DNA from: Endomychus coccineus
Lineage: Eukaryota > Arthropoda > Insecta > Coleoptera > Endomychidae
DNA length: 64,000 nucleotides
Direction of reading: 5' to 3'
Assembly (NCBI GenBank): GCA_958510875.1
Contig: OY294070.1
Location: 119,578,703-119,642,702 of the forward strand
Position numbers and translations under genes: made by a program. The notes below the pieces were generated by a model. The model saw nothing but the letters and a program-made list of their open reading frames with translations, had not been told where the DNA came from and searched no databases. Positions 23,601 through 36,000 of this stretch are shown in pieces; the stretch's first letter is position 1, and the number at the start of each line of letters is the position of its first letter.

Positions 23601-26600
23601 TTTCCGTAACCAATATAACCTTGTCCACCCGATTCTTGATAGATTCGAAAGCGTTCACACCAAGTTTCTTCACCGCTAAGCCATCAGCCAAGGTGCTTTG
23701 CACCTTAACGTCTACAGGTGTTTCCGCTTTAAGGGCTTTGGTAAGCGTTTGGGATCTTTCAGGTTCAACCGCGATGACTTTGATCCTATGGTCTATAGTC
23801 TTCATAGCCACGCAGGTTCCCGCAAGCAGGCCTCCACCACCTACAGGGCAAATTACAGCGTCTACATTCGGAACTTGATCCCATATTTCAAGTGCCACAG
23901 TACCTAAAACACAATGTTGAACTTATAATCAACTTGTATTTAGTAAATGCTTCTTTATTCGTTGATTTTAATGAAGTACTAATAATAACATATAAATACA
24001 TTACTTAAATCATAATTTACTAATCTCTTATAACATAGGAAATATAAAAATTACTGAGCAACCATTTCCCTCTTTAATAATAATTATTAATTAATTAATA
24101 ATTAGTATTCATGAATCGACAGAAATGTCAGGAATATTCATCACTTAACAACATAACATTGTTGTGAAAAAACTGCTAATGTCGACAACTGTCTCGACAT
24201 CGATCCTACTTTCGGAGGCCAATGCATCATCTGTTGATGTCCGGGAAACTTCATCACTCGCTTCTACTACAGTAAGCTAAAAATTACTCTGATGATGGCT
24301 ACTTAGTAGCTGAAAGGTCCTGAGTATTAGAACATTATTTGTATTGGATAAGGGTGACTGTTCATTATTTATAGTGTGAATTTTTCTATTGTTGCTTGTT
24401 AATAAAATGTTAGCTAAGCCCACTAAACCACTCGACAATATAATAGTGGAAGTAAACTCATTATTCAAGAATTGGCCACCCTTAAAATTTGGAATCACAA
24501 GTCCGGATTTGGTAGGCTTCCACGGTAATACGTCAATATAACAAAATTACTGGACACTAGCGAAACATATATAGCTTTATCTCTTTACTTTCTCCTGTAT
24601 ATGCCTAGAGAATTATTTCCGGATATTTAGGAACATCTAGGGTCTTCTATATTAATTTTGTATGAATGCACTAACAGTAATTAATGCAGGTATATCATAT
24701 GATAAAGATCTCGATCTCCTTTACTTATAAATTCATTATTCCGTTGTTCAAGATATTGAAGTGTGGGAACAGTCGTCGAGTGGCTCAAAGAAGTCTTCAT
24801 ATAGCTTCTCACCATCAACATTGCAGCTGTAGATCTAGCTTAAGTTTTAACTCATTCTTCAGGACGTCTTTGCTAATGCTGGTACTTAATCCCCCCACGT
24901 CAAGTAGAAAGCCAAACTTCTCGTCAGTATGTCTGTGTGAAGGCGGTCAATTGTTTCCTTCATAGCTTGCTCAATTTCTTGTTTTGCTGTTAATCCGGCA
25001 TCCTTCGACGTTTCACCAGCCATCTTTCTTTGCCTTAGCCTTCTTTCGGTCTCAACCTCCCATTCTTGACAGAGACCAAGTCCAACTTAAAGAGTTTCAG
25101 TCACTACCGTTACTCTTTCATTGTGAAAATTATCTCTTACACCTTATATCTAAGGCGGTATCGTGGAAGTGAATGTTCGGTCTTGCAAACTTTTCGGACG
25201 TTGGGAGTTCGGGAAATACTAGTAAAGAGCTTGAATAATTCAGAAAAATGTGAACATCATTACATTTTCTTTGGCTGTGTTACACTAACCAAGTTGATCG
25301 AATGATTATCCTCACAGTTTACGAAAACTGCCAGATGGTTTTTCTCGAAGATTCTAAGTTGAACACCTCTTTTGCGCTCCGCCATCACAGCAGTGTTGTC
25401 GTAGTATTGTGACCTATAATCCTGCAAATCCATATTATGATTCTCTAAGTGGTTTAAGATAGTCCCAACTAAGCTATCAGCAGCTTCCAAGTTTATCTGA
25501 ATAATTTCAAGAAAGGATTCTGCAACACTTCTCAAAATCAACTCCAACATATCGTACATCGCTCACGATGTGTTCGATCAGCAGTAGAATGAGACTTGAG
25601 GCAGACATTTATAGAGCTTATTTTACCGAACAGTGGCTGCCATCAAATGGATAAATTCGTTCTCTATGGTTATAAGGAAAGTAGTCACTTATTGAACTCT
25701 TTGAATAAGTGAAGTTCCCGGGGTGCTTTGGGCCTGTACAAATCTCGAAATCTCGGCTGTGAAAAAGCGTATGAGTCACATTACAAAAATGCAAGTTATA
25801 CCCTCTCTGTCATACCATACATATGCCCCTGCATGACATAGAGAATAAATTTTAGCTTCAATTTACGTTATAGTTACTAGGAGGTCGATTAGTACGCTGT
25901 GAATATGGCCAAAGAATTGAGAAAGACGGAGTGAGTCAGTGAACCGAAATGACGAAGGACTTCGTTCGCTACGCTCACCCCTTTCGATTCTCCAGCACTG
26001 CCAAAGGTACGGATGTGTAGTTTGAAAACGGCTTAAGGTATAGTAAATGGGAATCACAGATAGACCGCTATGCAGAAACCAACAACGATAAGCTTCGTTC
26101 AGTAGGCTCATTCCGTTTTTCGCATGGGCCGATCGAAAGCGCGATTCAGTTCACCCAAAGTCTCCTTTTATGCACCGTAGCCAGTTGCCTATGTTACCAA
26201 ACAGTGTGCGGAACGAAGCAATTGCGTATTACGGCGGATCGCTTTATTCAATTACTCGAAAACGGCTTAAGCTTAAGGATTGAAATTTTATGCCAGTAAA
26301 TTTCGAGCTACATATATTGATTGCGTCACAATTTGAAGTGAATTACATGTACTATTTATTTACCCAGGTAAACATACCTTGACCCGCTAGAACATCCATA
26401 TGATCATACCCACTAATATAAGTCAAATCGTGTTCTTCTGCATAATTCATGGCATAGGCTTGTGACTCTTCAACGTTTTTGCCTTCGATAATCACGGTTC
26501 CGTTACTTTTCCTACACGATTGGATTTTCATCAAAGAAGCTGTCAATGGCAAGATCACCGTCACGGGTATCCCTAAACGGTGGCCATGATAACAACATGC

Positions 26601-26882
26601 CATAACGTGATCTCCTGAAGACGCAGCTATTACACCTTTTGCTTTTTGTTCTGCTGATAAATTCAACAAAGCGAATGTTGCTCCGCGATCCTTGAAACTA
26701 CCAGTTTTTTGTAGAAATTCCTTTTTTACATAAATATGCATTCCGGTCAGTTCTGATAGTTGCTCGGATTTCGAACAGTCGGTTCTCACGATTCCAGATT
26801 TTAAAAGATAAGCTGCAGTAGTTATTGCTTCGAAAGTAACTGCTTTTGGTACAATAGGAGGTTCTTCTTCGGTTTCAGTCAT
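20660..26882 (-). CDS. Threonine dehydratase paralogue C
   Basis: Three coding exons: 26882-26378 (ATG, donor GTATGT), 23903-23319 (acceptor GTTTTAG, donor GTAAGT) and 21003-20660 (acceptor TTTCTAG, stop), all junctions phase 1, about 477 residues. It is a PLP fold-type II deaminase: L-threonine to 2-oxobutanoate and ammonia, possibly also serine. Visible: PLP lysine K64 in SFKDRGA, phosphate loop PVGGGGLLAG, LADGLAV, SAGNIDT, and a C-terminal ACT-type regulatory domain split by intron 2. Odd points: the S-x-G-N-H motif is SSGDH, so the PLP-contacting Asn is Asp at residue 91; and the tail after the ACT domain has a Cys cluster (NYSCSSTKCLCR). Introns carry hAT, gypsy, Penelope and hammerhead pieces. 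Closest relatives are genes A and B in this window. Confidence 0.88.
21326..21369 (-). ncRNA. Degenerate hammerhead-like motif
   Basis: Same architecture as the copies at 49642 and 32442, but the core reads CTAGTGA instead of CTGATGA and GGAA instead of GAAA. Stem II (GGCTAC with GTAGTC) and the AGGTCCT segment remain. Surely inactive; marks a Penelope terminal repeat inside intron 2 of dehydratase C. Confidence 0.5.
21420..22200 (-). pseudogene. Ty3/gypsy gag remnant
   Basis: Minus strand from 22192: a gag start (WEKYKQIFLLYSESSEKTS, then KVALLLNQMRDEALDIYDTF), then in shifting frames a YCQPRRN block, a LSETDWV/LREPDLKLENALNFC block, and a CCHC-like knuckle (CVRCGYNNNQLL). That is the order of insect gypsy-type gag polyproteins. 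Several stops make it non-functional. No protease or RT follows, and no LTR was identified. Confidence 0.65.
22636..22915 (+). pseudogene. Penelope endonuclease fragment with truncated hammerhead tail
   Basis: Plus strand reads DLDKSGIYKIDC, a stop, SCSKFYEGHTGRNILTRCKE, then a HILNT-like block: the GIY-YIG endonuclease of the same Penelope family as at 49.7 kb, with a nonsense codon and YIG changed to YEG. It is followed at 22867 by TTTACTCTGATGATG, the left half of the hammerhead-like motif, cut before stem II closes. Confidence 0.7.
24285..24326 (+). ncRNA. Hammerhead-ribozyme-like motif
   Basis: TACT-CTGATGA, then stem II GGCTAC/GTAGCT (one G-T wobble), GAAA, AGGTCCT and AGTA that pairs with the leading TACT as helix I. 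The base at the expected cleavage position after AGGTCCT is G, which hammerheads do not cut, so this copy is probably inactive. Relic of a Penelope terminal repeat in intron 1 of dehydratase C. Confidence 0.55.
24690..25565 (-). pseudogene. hAT-like (DUF4371/ZMYM-type) transposase remnant
   Basis: From 25559 to 25260 the minus strand has about 99 open residues typical of DUF4371 hAT-related transposases (SFLEIIQINLEAADSLV, DLQDYRSQYYDNTAVMAERK, VNCEDNHSINLV). Further left, in broken frames, are VKKVMFTFFELF- and LPRYRLRYK-like blocks that follow in that family. Inside intron 1 of dehydratase C. Confidence 0.6.
25570..26340. other. Intronic stretch with a short repeat motif
   Basis: No gene. 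TACTAGGAGGTCGATTAGTA near 25877 resembles a motif near 11720. The rest is unremarkable mixed-composition DNA within intron 1 of dehydratase C. Confidence 0.3.
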
Positions 26883-28320
26883 TTTTTTGAACGTTTATTT
26901 TTATTTCAGTGAAATAGAACCAATAACTTCAAATTTAGACTTGATTCAATATTAATATTGGAATGATGTCAATAATTAATGTCACTTTGTTGACGTCATA
27001 GTCAAAAACTTCGTCGTGTTGTAGCTTCACAAGGTTATTAGACTTTTGGCAGATATGGGCGTGTTATAAGTCAACAAGATGCATACATGCATCCCAGAAA
27101 AAGGGTGTTGTTCCGGATACATTTCACCTAACACAATCGAGGTGGACAGTTGTAATTTTTTAAGTGATTTTTATTGTAATAATAGAACGCCAAGTTTCCA
27201 TCTCGAAATATCTCGGGACAACTTTTGGTAGCCACATAATCCACACATTTTGAGACTTTTTTGCTTTTTTTTATAATATCTTTTTGATGGTTGGGCTTAA
27301 CTTTGATTTACTGGAAATCTGTTGCGGAAAAAAGATTTTCATAGCGATTGTGGCCTTTCGGCCGATTCTAAAGGAACCATTTTTTTTTGTTTTGCCATGT
27401 TGAAGATTTATGGGAATTTGGGTATGAGTGAATTATTATGAATCTTCAACTTAATCAATTGGTGTAATTTTAGTTTTTATAAAATGTTGTCAAATATATT
27501 GGATAGCTATTTTACTAGCTCACTTCAAATTCCTCATTCTATAAATTTTGAGTTTGTCGGCATGAACATTTCCTGGAAAACAAACAAGTTATCTGTAAGT
27601 TTCAACTGCTCTATGAACAACAATCGGAAGAGGTTTTCCCACCGGGCGTATTTGGAATGGGAGCAAATTAGCAAAAAATCTTTTGCAAGGTTCAAATTCG
27701 CCCTAAGTCAAGGGCTAATACCACTTACCCCATTTCGATGCCGAAGGGCTCTTGGTTCACCCAATCACGAATGGCAGGCATCCACCAAGAAATAAGTTAA
27801 TCGAACCGCAGTGGACTTGTGACTGTATATAAAATTGATGAAAATAGATAAAGTAGTAGAAGGAATGAGCGCGCTTGGCCTACATTTTGCACAATAGACA
27901 AAGCCGCGCCTTTCTAAGCTTTGACACTTTTTTTCTGCTCCTCCATTTTGAAGAAGCGGGCTTACACGCCTTATGATCGTGGATTCATCTATTTTTCGAT
28001 TTTCTCAGAGAAAGGACACTTCAGAGCAATTGATCCTTCTTTAAGTAATTACTCCTTTCTCGACTAGTTGTTCCTTCTTTGAGAAAATAGAAGAACAGCC
28101 GTGATCAGAAATTAGATAAGGCCGCGGCAACGCACATTATACTTTCAATGATCTACATTTGTAAATTGGGCAACAGTGATACATTGATACACCCCTATCA
28201 AAATTCCAAAAAAGCTTCTCTGAATGATTTCCAGTAGCGTTTATTATAACTTGGAAACAACGCTTTTCCGCAGTAAAAATGTACAAGTATAATTGTGAGA
28301 TCCGTGAAGAATGAACAAAC
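26883..28320. other. Upstream region of dehydratase C
   Basis: 5' flank of gene C (transcription runs leftward from here). Contains no TATA-type promoter I can single out. A 103-codon plus frame at 27484-27795 has ordinary composition but no recognised motif and no splice support; it may be a repeat remnant. Confidence 0.3.
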
Positions 28321-28329
28321 AATCAGACT

Positions 28330-28800
28330 TAAATTGTCCAATTCGAAAATGTTTCAATAAAATCTGTTCTAGGGCCGTCGCTTCAAAACCAACAGGATAC
28401 CGTCGTTGCATGGAGACAAAATATGTTAAGCCAGAAATATGTGCAATTAAACAATAAACGCGTCGTATTTCTTGCTTAATGATCCCAACAAAAAGACCTT
28501 CTTAATATTGCTGCCATCGATAGCCCTTAACCTGGAAGTCTCTTTCGTCAGCGCACAATTAGGCGCATTCTACTTGATCTCAATACCAAAAAGTCCTTGT
28601 AGTCAGACGAAATTCCACATGTCGTTCTCGAGGAATGTGCGCTTGAATTAACACCAGTTTTCTGCAGGTTGCTTACCCTTTCATACAAACTTGGTCTGTT
28701 TCTTTCCAGCTGGAGGACAGCTGGAATCCAAACAATTCCAGAAAAATAAGACCATTACTAATAATTATAGACCCATTGCCAACGAACTCGGATATACTAG
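28330..28800 (+). pseudogene. Non-LTR remnant, RT-upstream part
   Basis: Shares phrases with the elements at 61.6 kb (ATAAAATCTGTTCTAGG) and 4.7 kb, and in broken frames encodes the region before the RT, ending with TITNNYRPIANELGY. Several stops. Confidence 0.6.
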
Positions 28801-28989
28801 AATAAGCTAAAGTCATTTTTGAGTATCGCCAACATGTCTCTCTCCCACCATACTGTCATCTAGCTTCCCAGCAATCGTGTGGAGAAATAAAGATTGAATA
28901 GAGAGATCTCCGATATTGGCACTCGTAATTCGCCGCCGCTAATCGTATACCTACTGTCAAGAAAAGTGACATTTATTTGAAAGTTAGAT

Positions 28990-29363
28990 ATGTTGGGATG
29001 GAACATGGTAGTAATAATTGCAAACCGTTTCAGACATGATCAAGACGACAAAGAGAATATTGATGTTTCAGCACCTAAAAGGTAAAATGTTTAATTAAGA
29101 GCATAGCAGTTTTACTAATAAATGGTTTTATTTATTTTAGAGCAAAACTTTCAGAAAGTGAATATGCGTCAACATCTATGACCAGAAGCAGCGTTTGGTT
29201 TGCACCAGCTAATAAGGATATCATGGTTAGTAGTAATGAGGAGCCCTTAGTTGAATCAGTTTCCGCTTCAATTACTAATACATTTCAACAGCCACTGCAG
29301 CCTTCCCCAAAAACTGTATCTAGCAAATCACCAGAATCGGATACTGCTTTTAGTTTTAGTTGA
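28990..29363 (+). CDS. Small KEN-box protein, two-exon model
   Basis: Exon 28990-29081 (donor GTAAAA) joins 29141-29363 (acceptor TTATTTTAG), both phase 2, giving about 104 residues that end TAFSFS. I do not recognise the family. Near the N terminus is DDKEN, a KEN box, followed by SAPKRAKL, which is both a basic nuclear-localisation-type cluster and an R-x-x-L destruction-box-like motif; the rest is Ser/Pro/Glu-rich and probably disordered. KEN plus R-x-x-L near the N terminus is typical of APC/C targets such as securin, but that is inference. The start is uncertain: CGTTTCAG at 29026-29033 could be an acceptor, in which case exons lie upstream. AATAAA at 29603 may be its 3' signal. Opposite strand to the dehydratases. 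Confidence 0.45.
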
Positions 29364-29602
29364 AATCTGATTTTCGTATGCTCTGATATCTTTGTTATAA
29401 TGTATTAAAATGGTTCTTTTTTCAGTGAAAATTATAAATACTTAAATATTGTCGTTGAAGAGGTTGCTTGTAATACCAAGGAAGGGCAACTGGGCAACAG
29501 ATTGATTAAATTATGTATTTATCTTTTTAATATCATAGATTAGATATCCCCAAAAACATGTTTTAAAGAATATACTGATGATTTACTAGAATTTACAGGA
29601 AC

Positions 29603-29608
29603 AATAAA
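29603..29608 (+). terminator. AATAAA, possible poly(A) signal
   Basis: First AATAAA after the KEN-box gene, 240 bases past its stop. AT-rich surroundings weaken the inference. Confidence 0.3.
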
Positions 29609-29609
29609 T

Positions 29610-30700
29610 TGTTAATATTTATTATTAATACGTCAACATTTTCAGAATTATATTTTCCGCAAGAAAAATTTTCAACAATATACTATATACTTTCTCACAT
29701 AAATAAATTGACAATTTTTTATTTAAATAAAACGTTTACAATTTTACTAAAAATTTTCTTACTTGTATGTTCCCCATTCATATTGTTAGTTATATACCAT
29801 CTTACATCGTGAAATCAAGAAAATCAACGCATATTTTGCTCCCACCTCATAGTCCGATTATTGCAAATGCTTCCTGACAATACGGATGAAATAAAAGCAA
29901 AAATGTAGTGGCGATTTACCTACTGTACTTTAATATCAGTAGACAGAATAGAATAAAAGTATATAATCATGTTAAACATTTTTCGGAAGTTTTAGTTCAT
30001 GAAATTTTCCATATAGGGCCCAACAATGGATTTTGTATGAATATACTTATACACATATGATTTGAAACCAAATTATAGGTTGATGTAGTGGTGAAAAAAG
30101 TGAAAATATTATTGTATTGCAATATAAATTAAATAATTGTGATCTAATATGTCCTCGATAGAAACAAATGTTTTTCACTGGTTAAGAATATATAAAAATA
30201 TACTTAATTGCCCAGATGTAGATGAACAAAGTAATAAGCAGCTCATATTCTGCGCTTCAATATAGTTACTTGCACGCACACATAAATCGGTGAATGGCAA
30301 TCACCAAAAGAAGAAACGACCTTACAAATTGCTATTATACAAATGTGGTCAGTAAGTGAATCAGTTTAATTGCCAAAATACCAGTCTTTTTCTGTAAAAC
30401 ATGGAAGAAACCCACATTTGTCATTAACATTCTTCTATGTCTACAGCTACACTGTTAATATTGGTTATAAAGTTTTTATTTTTGATGTTTCAACAGTTAA
30501 AAAAAACGTACCTTACTGAGTTATAAATAGTACGCCCGTGGCGTGGGGTACCCTGGAAATCTGTTTAAACTACCCTATACAATACACGCCTATGCCGTGG
30601 GGTACTATTTCTCTATCCGTACTGGATTTCTACACGTCATGTTGGCGATACAAAATTTCCTAGTTACGAATAGACTGACTAACTCTAGTATATCCGAGTT
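29610..30700. other. Gene-free AT-rich spacer
   Basis: Nothing recognised on either strand. A GTGGGGTACcc/GTGGGGTACtatt pair near 30540 and 30597 is the only local repeat. Confidence 0.35.
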
Positions 30701-32170
30701 CGTTGCCCATTGCACTATTATCTATGATCTCTAAAGTGATGGAGAAAGAGCAATCAACATCGAGCTCATCCAACAGCTAGAGAGCTCCAAAATCGTGAAT
30801 GACCGGCAAAATGGCTTCCGTCAGCAGAGATCAACAGGAGACCTCTTACCTACGTAACACATGTATGGCAGAAAGCTATTGAAAGACATAGCGAATCTCC
30901 AGCTGTATCATTGGATTTCTCCAAAGCATTTGACCTAGTCTAGCATCAAAGCCTTCTTTGGAAACTTCCGTCACATAGTTTGCCGCCTCAACTTTGTATC
31001 TAACTATCGAATTTTCTCTCAGATAGATCACTCTATGTGGTGGTTGACGGAGTATCCTCCGATTTGATAGCTATCACCGCTGATGTTCCACAGGGATCTG
31101 TCTTGGCACCAGCTCTGTTTCTGCTTCATATAAACGACCGGCTGGAAATGACCACATGTCCCCTCCCTGGCTTTGCAGTTGATGGTATACTTCATACCGC
31201 TGTCTCATCTAGAGCCCCTATATCATCCAATGAAGCCAGAGGAGCGAGACAGAGACAAGTTGATGTAACTTGGAGTTACAAAGAGTTACTTGGAGATCTG
31301 GCAAAGATTTTGAAATGGGATTCTGATAATTTAGTAGAGTTCAATGCAACAAAAACTCAAGCTTGCATCTTCTCCAGGAAGGCGGATCCTACAATCTCTT
31401 ATATGATGTCAGGTTCAACTGCCATGAGACGATTGTGTGAGGTCGATTGCGGAAACTGCTTAACACAAATTTTCATTCTCCCTGCCAAGAGTACTTCACA
31501 TCACAGCCGCTCCTCATAATTTACGAGGCGAACATACGTTTCACTGATAATGTCACATTTATGAGTTCATTGACCTCTCTAGATTATCGTAGGAAGATGG
31601 CAGATCTTTCCATTTTCAATTTTTTTTTCTATGGTCGTTGTTGATCATAAATCTCGTCTGTTATTCCACCACGAGAGAGTCTAGATAGCCGGACCAGACG
31701 AGCTCAAATTAGTAACCTCTTCATTGCCATTGCCATTCATTCGAGACCTGCCGAACTTTTTCCTACCAGACTTAATTTTTCTATCAAACAGCGGAAACTG
31801 CTTAACACAAATTTTCGTTTTCCCTGCCAAGAGTACTTCACATCACAGCCGCTCCTCATAATTTACGAGGCGAACATACGTTTCACTGATAATGTCACAT
31901 TTATGAGTTCATTGACCTCTCTAGATTATCGTAGGAAGATGGCAGATCTTTCCATTTTCAATTTTTTTTTCTATGGTCCTTGTTGATCATAAATCTCGTC
32001 TGTTGTTCCACCACGAGAGTCTAGATAGCCGGACCAGACGAGCTCAAATTAGTAACCTCTTCATTGCCATTGCCATTCATTCGAGACCTGCCGAACTTTT
32101 TCCTACCAGACTTAATTTTTCTATCGAACAGCGGAGTTGTAGTCAAAGTATAGAAAAAAAAATTGAGGAA
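30700..32170 (+). pseudogene. Non-LTR retrotransposon remnant with tandem duplicated tail
   Basis: Same family as 4667-7282. It reads ISKVMEKEQS near 30730, a KDIANLQLYHWISPKHLT-like block, then 31037-31519 with VPQGSVLAPALFLLHINDRL and FNATKTQACIFSRKADP. The catalytic aspartate pair is lost (FAVDG). The C-terminal part with the LSIFN-YGRC block is present twice in tandem (31449-31790 and 31791-32130). Dead copy. Confidence 0.7.
31449..32130. repeat. Recent ~342-bp tandem duplication
   Basis: Two head-to-tail copies start GCGGAAACTGCTTAACAC at 31449 and 31791 and differ at only a handful of positions. Far more similar to each other than to other copies of the element in the window, so the event is recent. 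Confidence 0.92.
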
Positions 32171-32441
32171 TGATCATTTCTACATGAATATAATATGAAT
32201 TGCATCAAATTTCGACCAAGATGTGCACATACAGCCTATGCAATGTTTATCGAACAGACTGACGTATATAGTTGATGTCACTTATTCAGGCGAAACTTAT
32301 ATGTACTAGAATCGTTCATAAAATTATGTAGGATGCGCTTTTTTATTAGATTCCTAATGGGATTTTTCACAAAATAATATATGGAATGGGTTGAGTTACA
32401 AAAAATAAATAATCACTCATCTTCTAAAAATACTATTAAAG

Positions 32442-32550
32442 TACTGAGGATCTTTCGGTTAACAGGTAACCATCATCAGAGTAAACTGTGTGGAGTTAAG
32501 GATGATTATTTCTCATCTATAGTGTTATAGTGTATCCACAGTGTGAACAC
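32442..32550 (-). ncRNA. Hammerhead-like motif with compensatory stem change
   Basis: Minus strand 32483-32442: TACT, CTGATGA, stem GGTTA/TAACC, GAAA, AGATCCT, C at the cleavage position, AGTA. Compared with GGCTA/TAGCC in other copies, a C-G pair has become T-A, keeping the helix. Core is intact. Bases about 32500-32550 carry the terminal-repeat tail (TAGTGTATCCACAGTGTGAA) in the opposite orientation, so two Penelope ends meet head to head. Confidence 0.6.
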
Positions 32551-32956
32551 TATTATAATTTATTAGATGGTAGAAGAGTAAGTAATTAGATGATAATTGA
32601 CTTGCCTCTTTGTTTTCCGTGCCAAACTTAACCAACTTCACTAAAAACTGTGAATAATCGAAATTTGTTCGGAAAATTCCTACCTGAGGTAATCGAGTAA
32701 TGAATTAAATGATTTTAAAACTTACTTGCTGCTTAAATGTCGAAGAAATATCTTTATTTCAGTGGCCGATTCCTGTCTTACCCCACTTTGACACATATTT
32801 GAAGTTCATTGGCGTTTTGAACAATGAACAAGCACAAGTGTTTTCAACAGGCTTTAAACAAACACTACAAGCATGCGGCTTCGGTACAGATACTCATCGC
32901 ATCTGCACGGACTGCTGCATCTGCACGCACATCTTTGTCTGATAGTCACTAACAAT

Positions 32957-32962
32957 TTTATT
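32957..32962 (-). terminator. AATAAA poly(A) signal of dehydratase B
   Basis: TTTATT on the plus strand (AATAAA on the minus), 65 bases beyond the stop codon at 33027. Confidence 0.45.
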
Positions 32963-33026
32963 TAGATGGACTGTTTTGTTGAACGGACTGTTTCATCAAT
33001 GCCTTCTCCTTCTACCAATTCTTTGG

Positions 33027-36000
33027 CTACTCATCATGTAACACTTCACCTTCCTCCGGATAATTTATGTTATTGAAGGAAATTAAACGATTCTCTTGGA
33101 ATAGGAGATCTCGTAATGCCAGTCCATGTTCATAGTTTCTCGTTTCACAGATCACTTTAACTTCTACACTGAAAACATCGGTACTAATCCAGGCTCTTTC
33201 GTGGTAGATGTCTTTGATGCAGGCCCCTAGAAATAAACAAACTGATAACACCCTCACCGCGGGGGGATTTGGTTACATATAATGTAGTCTCATAATTTCA
33301 AGGTAGCTGAATATGCACATTCCACCTGTCGACGTGATGTGCTGTTGTATAATAATCGACTTTTCTCAGAGATAGAAAATAACATATAACAATGAAGCAT
33401 TTATAGGCAGATAATTGATGCTACAAGAAGGCACTAATAACCAAAGATTAATTCGAAGTTCAATCATTAAACTTATTATTACCAATTATAAAGAATGTAT
33501 GAAACAATTCGAATATTCAACATCAAACGCTCATTTTAAATTCAGAAGTCGCTATGACTATTTTTTGTAGCTTTTTTGTGAAAAAGGTTGTCTTAGTTGA
33601 ATCATGATTTCAATATTGGCTTAGTGTGTCTCGGAATTTTAATGTTTTTTATGCCAGTTTTGCTCTGCTACAAATTCAGTTTTGCAAAAAAACAAGTTGT
33701 CCTTTGAAAATCTTCTCTGGGACATAACTGAGTCAGCCTTTGATACAGGCATTAGCACACATGCGGTACCAAATAAATGTACGATAAAAAAAATACATTG
33801 TATTTTGACGTAAAATGACTTGACTGGAAATATCTCGGGAAGGAGTGAATATATCGAAATACGGTTCTGCCCAAAAAAACATCCGTTATACTTTTCTAAT
33901 ATCACGTAAAAGAAGTATATTGTGTGGTTTGAATTCATGGGGAAATTTGTGATAAATTAAGTTCTTTTTAAACAATGCCCCCTAGTGAGTGTAATGTAAG
34001 AATATAACAAATGTATCTTCTGTAAATCCTAAGGCAGGTGAATCCGAAAGAATACTCTATTTGTTCAATTATTCAAATGTTATGTCAACAAATAATATAA
34101 TGAGCTTGAACAAATAGCTTATTCAGCAAGGTTACACTATCATGATATACCGTGTAAATGTGAGCCTCGATCTGATTGTATGGAATAAAGCGGACTATCA
34201 ACATTGTTGTTGAGTATTATTGGTTAGTTTAATGTTAATGGTTAGTTGATGTTACTTGTGACTATCTAAAGTGCCATTGATTATATGTGTAAGTGTTACT
34301 CAATGAAGCAATGGAACGTATGATGGTTTAATTCCCCCCACCCAATCAAATGAATCACAAGCCCCAGAACCTGGATCCTGCCTGGATCAACATGTGAAAG
34401 GTTAAACTAAGAAAGCTATTACAGTTGCTGAATCATTCGTCTCGAGTTTCGTTTTACAGTATAGCATACCAAGGGACGGATGGATCTTTTTGAGCAATCC
34501 TGTAGCTTGCTAGGAATTAAACGTTTTAATTCAATAGCACATCTTCATGAAACTATTGGGACACTCGAGAATTTTCATTACCAATCTGGGTGCATATGTG
34601 CTAATTCAAGTTGTGAAGCACAATAATTTATTGGCAGAATGGGTTTCATTCTGGTCATGCGCGTACGATACTACACTTCTGGGGCAGACTGGTCATAAGG
34701 CCCGAATGGCCATTGGCTGTTGTGCCTCATTATTTGTTTATAAATATTTATGAAGAAAAAATATATGTTATACGCGATGAAAGAATACTTTCTACTTTGA
34801 CAAGATTGTGTCAACCAGGATGACCTTCAGCTACCTAAGGTCAGCCGTGCTTACATCCGAGCCGGGGATTTACTGCAGCTTGCCAAGTTAGCGTAATCAA
34901 CACCTAGGTCTATACCCGCGACAAGATGTCAGCTGCAGGGCCTATCGAAAGGCGTTTGAGATGCTTTTACACCTGCTGTCTGCATGTCCGGCAAAAGCGG
35001 GCTCTGTGTACACCGATCGCCATAATGCGGCCTTGCGGGTACCTTATTACCATCTGAGGCACTAGTATTGAATAGACTAAGAGCCGCTGCTGCCTTACAT
35101 GCCAGGAGTAATTGAGTCCGTTGTCGGAAACGAAAAATGCCAGATCTACCCGTTTCCGACCGTTTTCAATCCGTACTACCATTCAATAATATTAAGATTG
35201 TGCGTATTTTCAAACTTCTAGTAATGTCGGAAGTACTCTAAAAAAATACATTGCTATTCGATTCATTCATTATTACTATTTATTCGCTATTTTCGAATGT
35301 GTATGGTGTTTTAACATATTTTTTATTGTAATATATCAAATAACGATAAACAATAATACAAAAAATTTGAAAAGTGACATTGATAAAACGTATTTAGTAC
35401 ACATTGTACTAAAAAATTGAATGTGAGTAGTAATATACGAAATTGCTCTCACTTATAGCATGAAAACATTACAAAATATTTTGTTATTCACTTCAGTTCC
35501 AAAATGTTGTAATACTAGACAATGTAATTATAATATTTTTGGAGAGTAATGGTGATTTTATAATTTTTTATTATACAATTAAATTATTAATACACATCAC
35601 AATAGGATGGGAGTAAGTCAAGAGACAGAATAATATTATTGAATGGTAGTATGGATTAGAAAAAAAACGTCGATTTTCGAGCAAGGGTTCCCGAGATATT
35701 GTTGTTTATTACGAGCCTAGCGCGGCGGCTCTCACTTCCACGCGCGCCGCACAGTCAAGCGCACGAAATACCATTATTTAAAATAATTGTTTTAGCATCT
35801 TATACGAAAGATAAAAGGTTGGAAAGTTGTTCATTAACTGTTGAAGAAGATGATCCCGTATTAAAAATAGCGCGTTACCGCACCACAACTTTTTAAGAGC
35901 CATTTTAAAAGTGTATGGTACTTGGTGGGTACAAAAGCTGCAACCTATCAAAATTTCAGCTCTTAATCTTCAAAAGAGCAAGAGTTATGAATTTTTGAAA

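Noticed and set aside
23186..23878. 230-codon open frame on the plus strand
   Set aside because: It is the antisense of exon 2 of dehydratase C; similar antisense frames occur opposite exon 2 of B and exon 1 of A and B.
24684..25305. Overlapping plus-strand frames as genes
   Set aside because: They are antisense to a hAT transposase remnant and lack splice sites or motifs.
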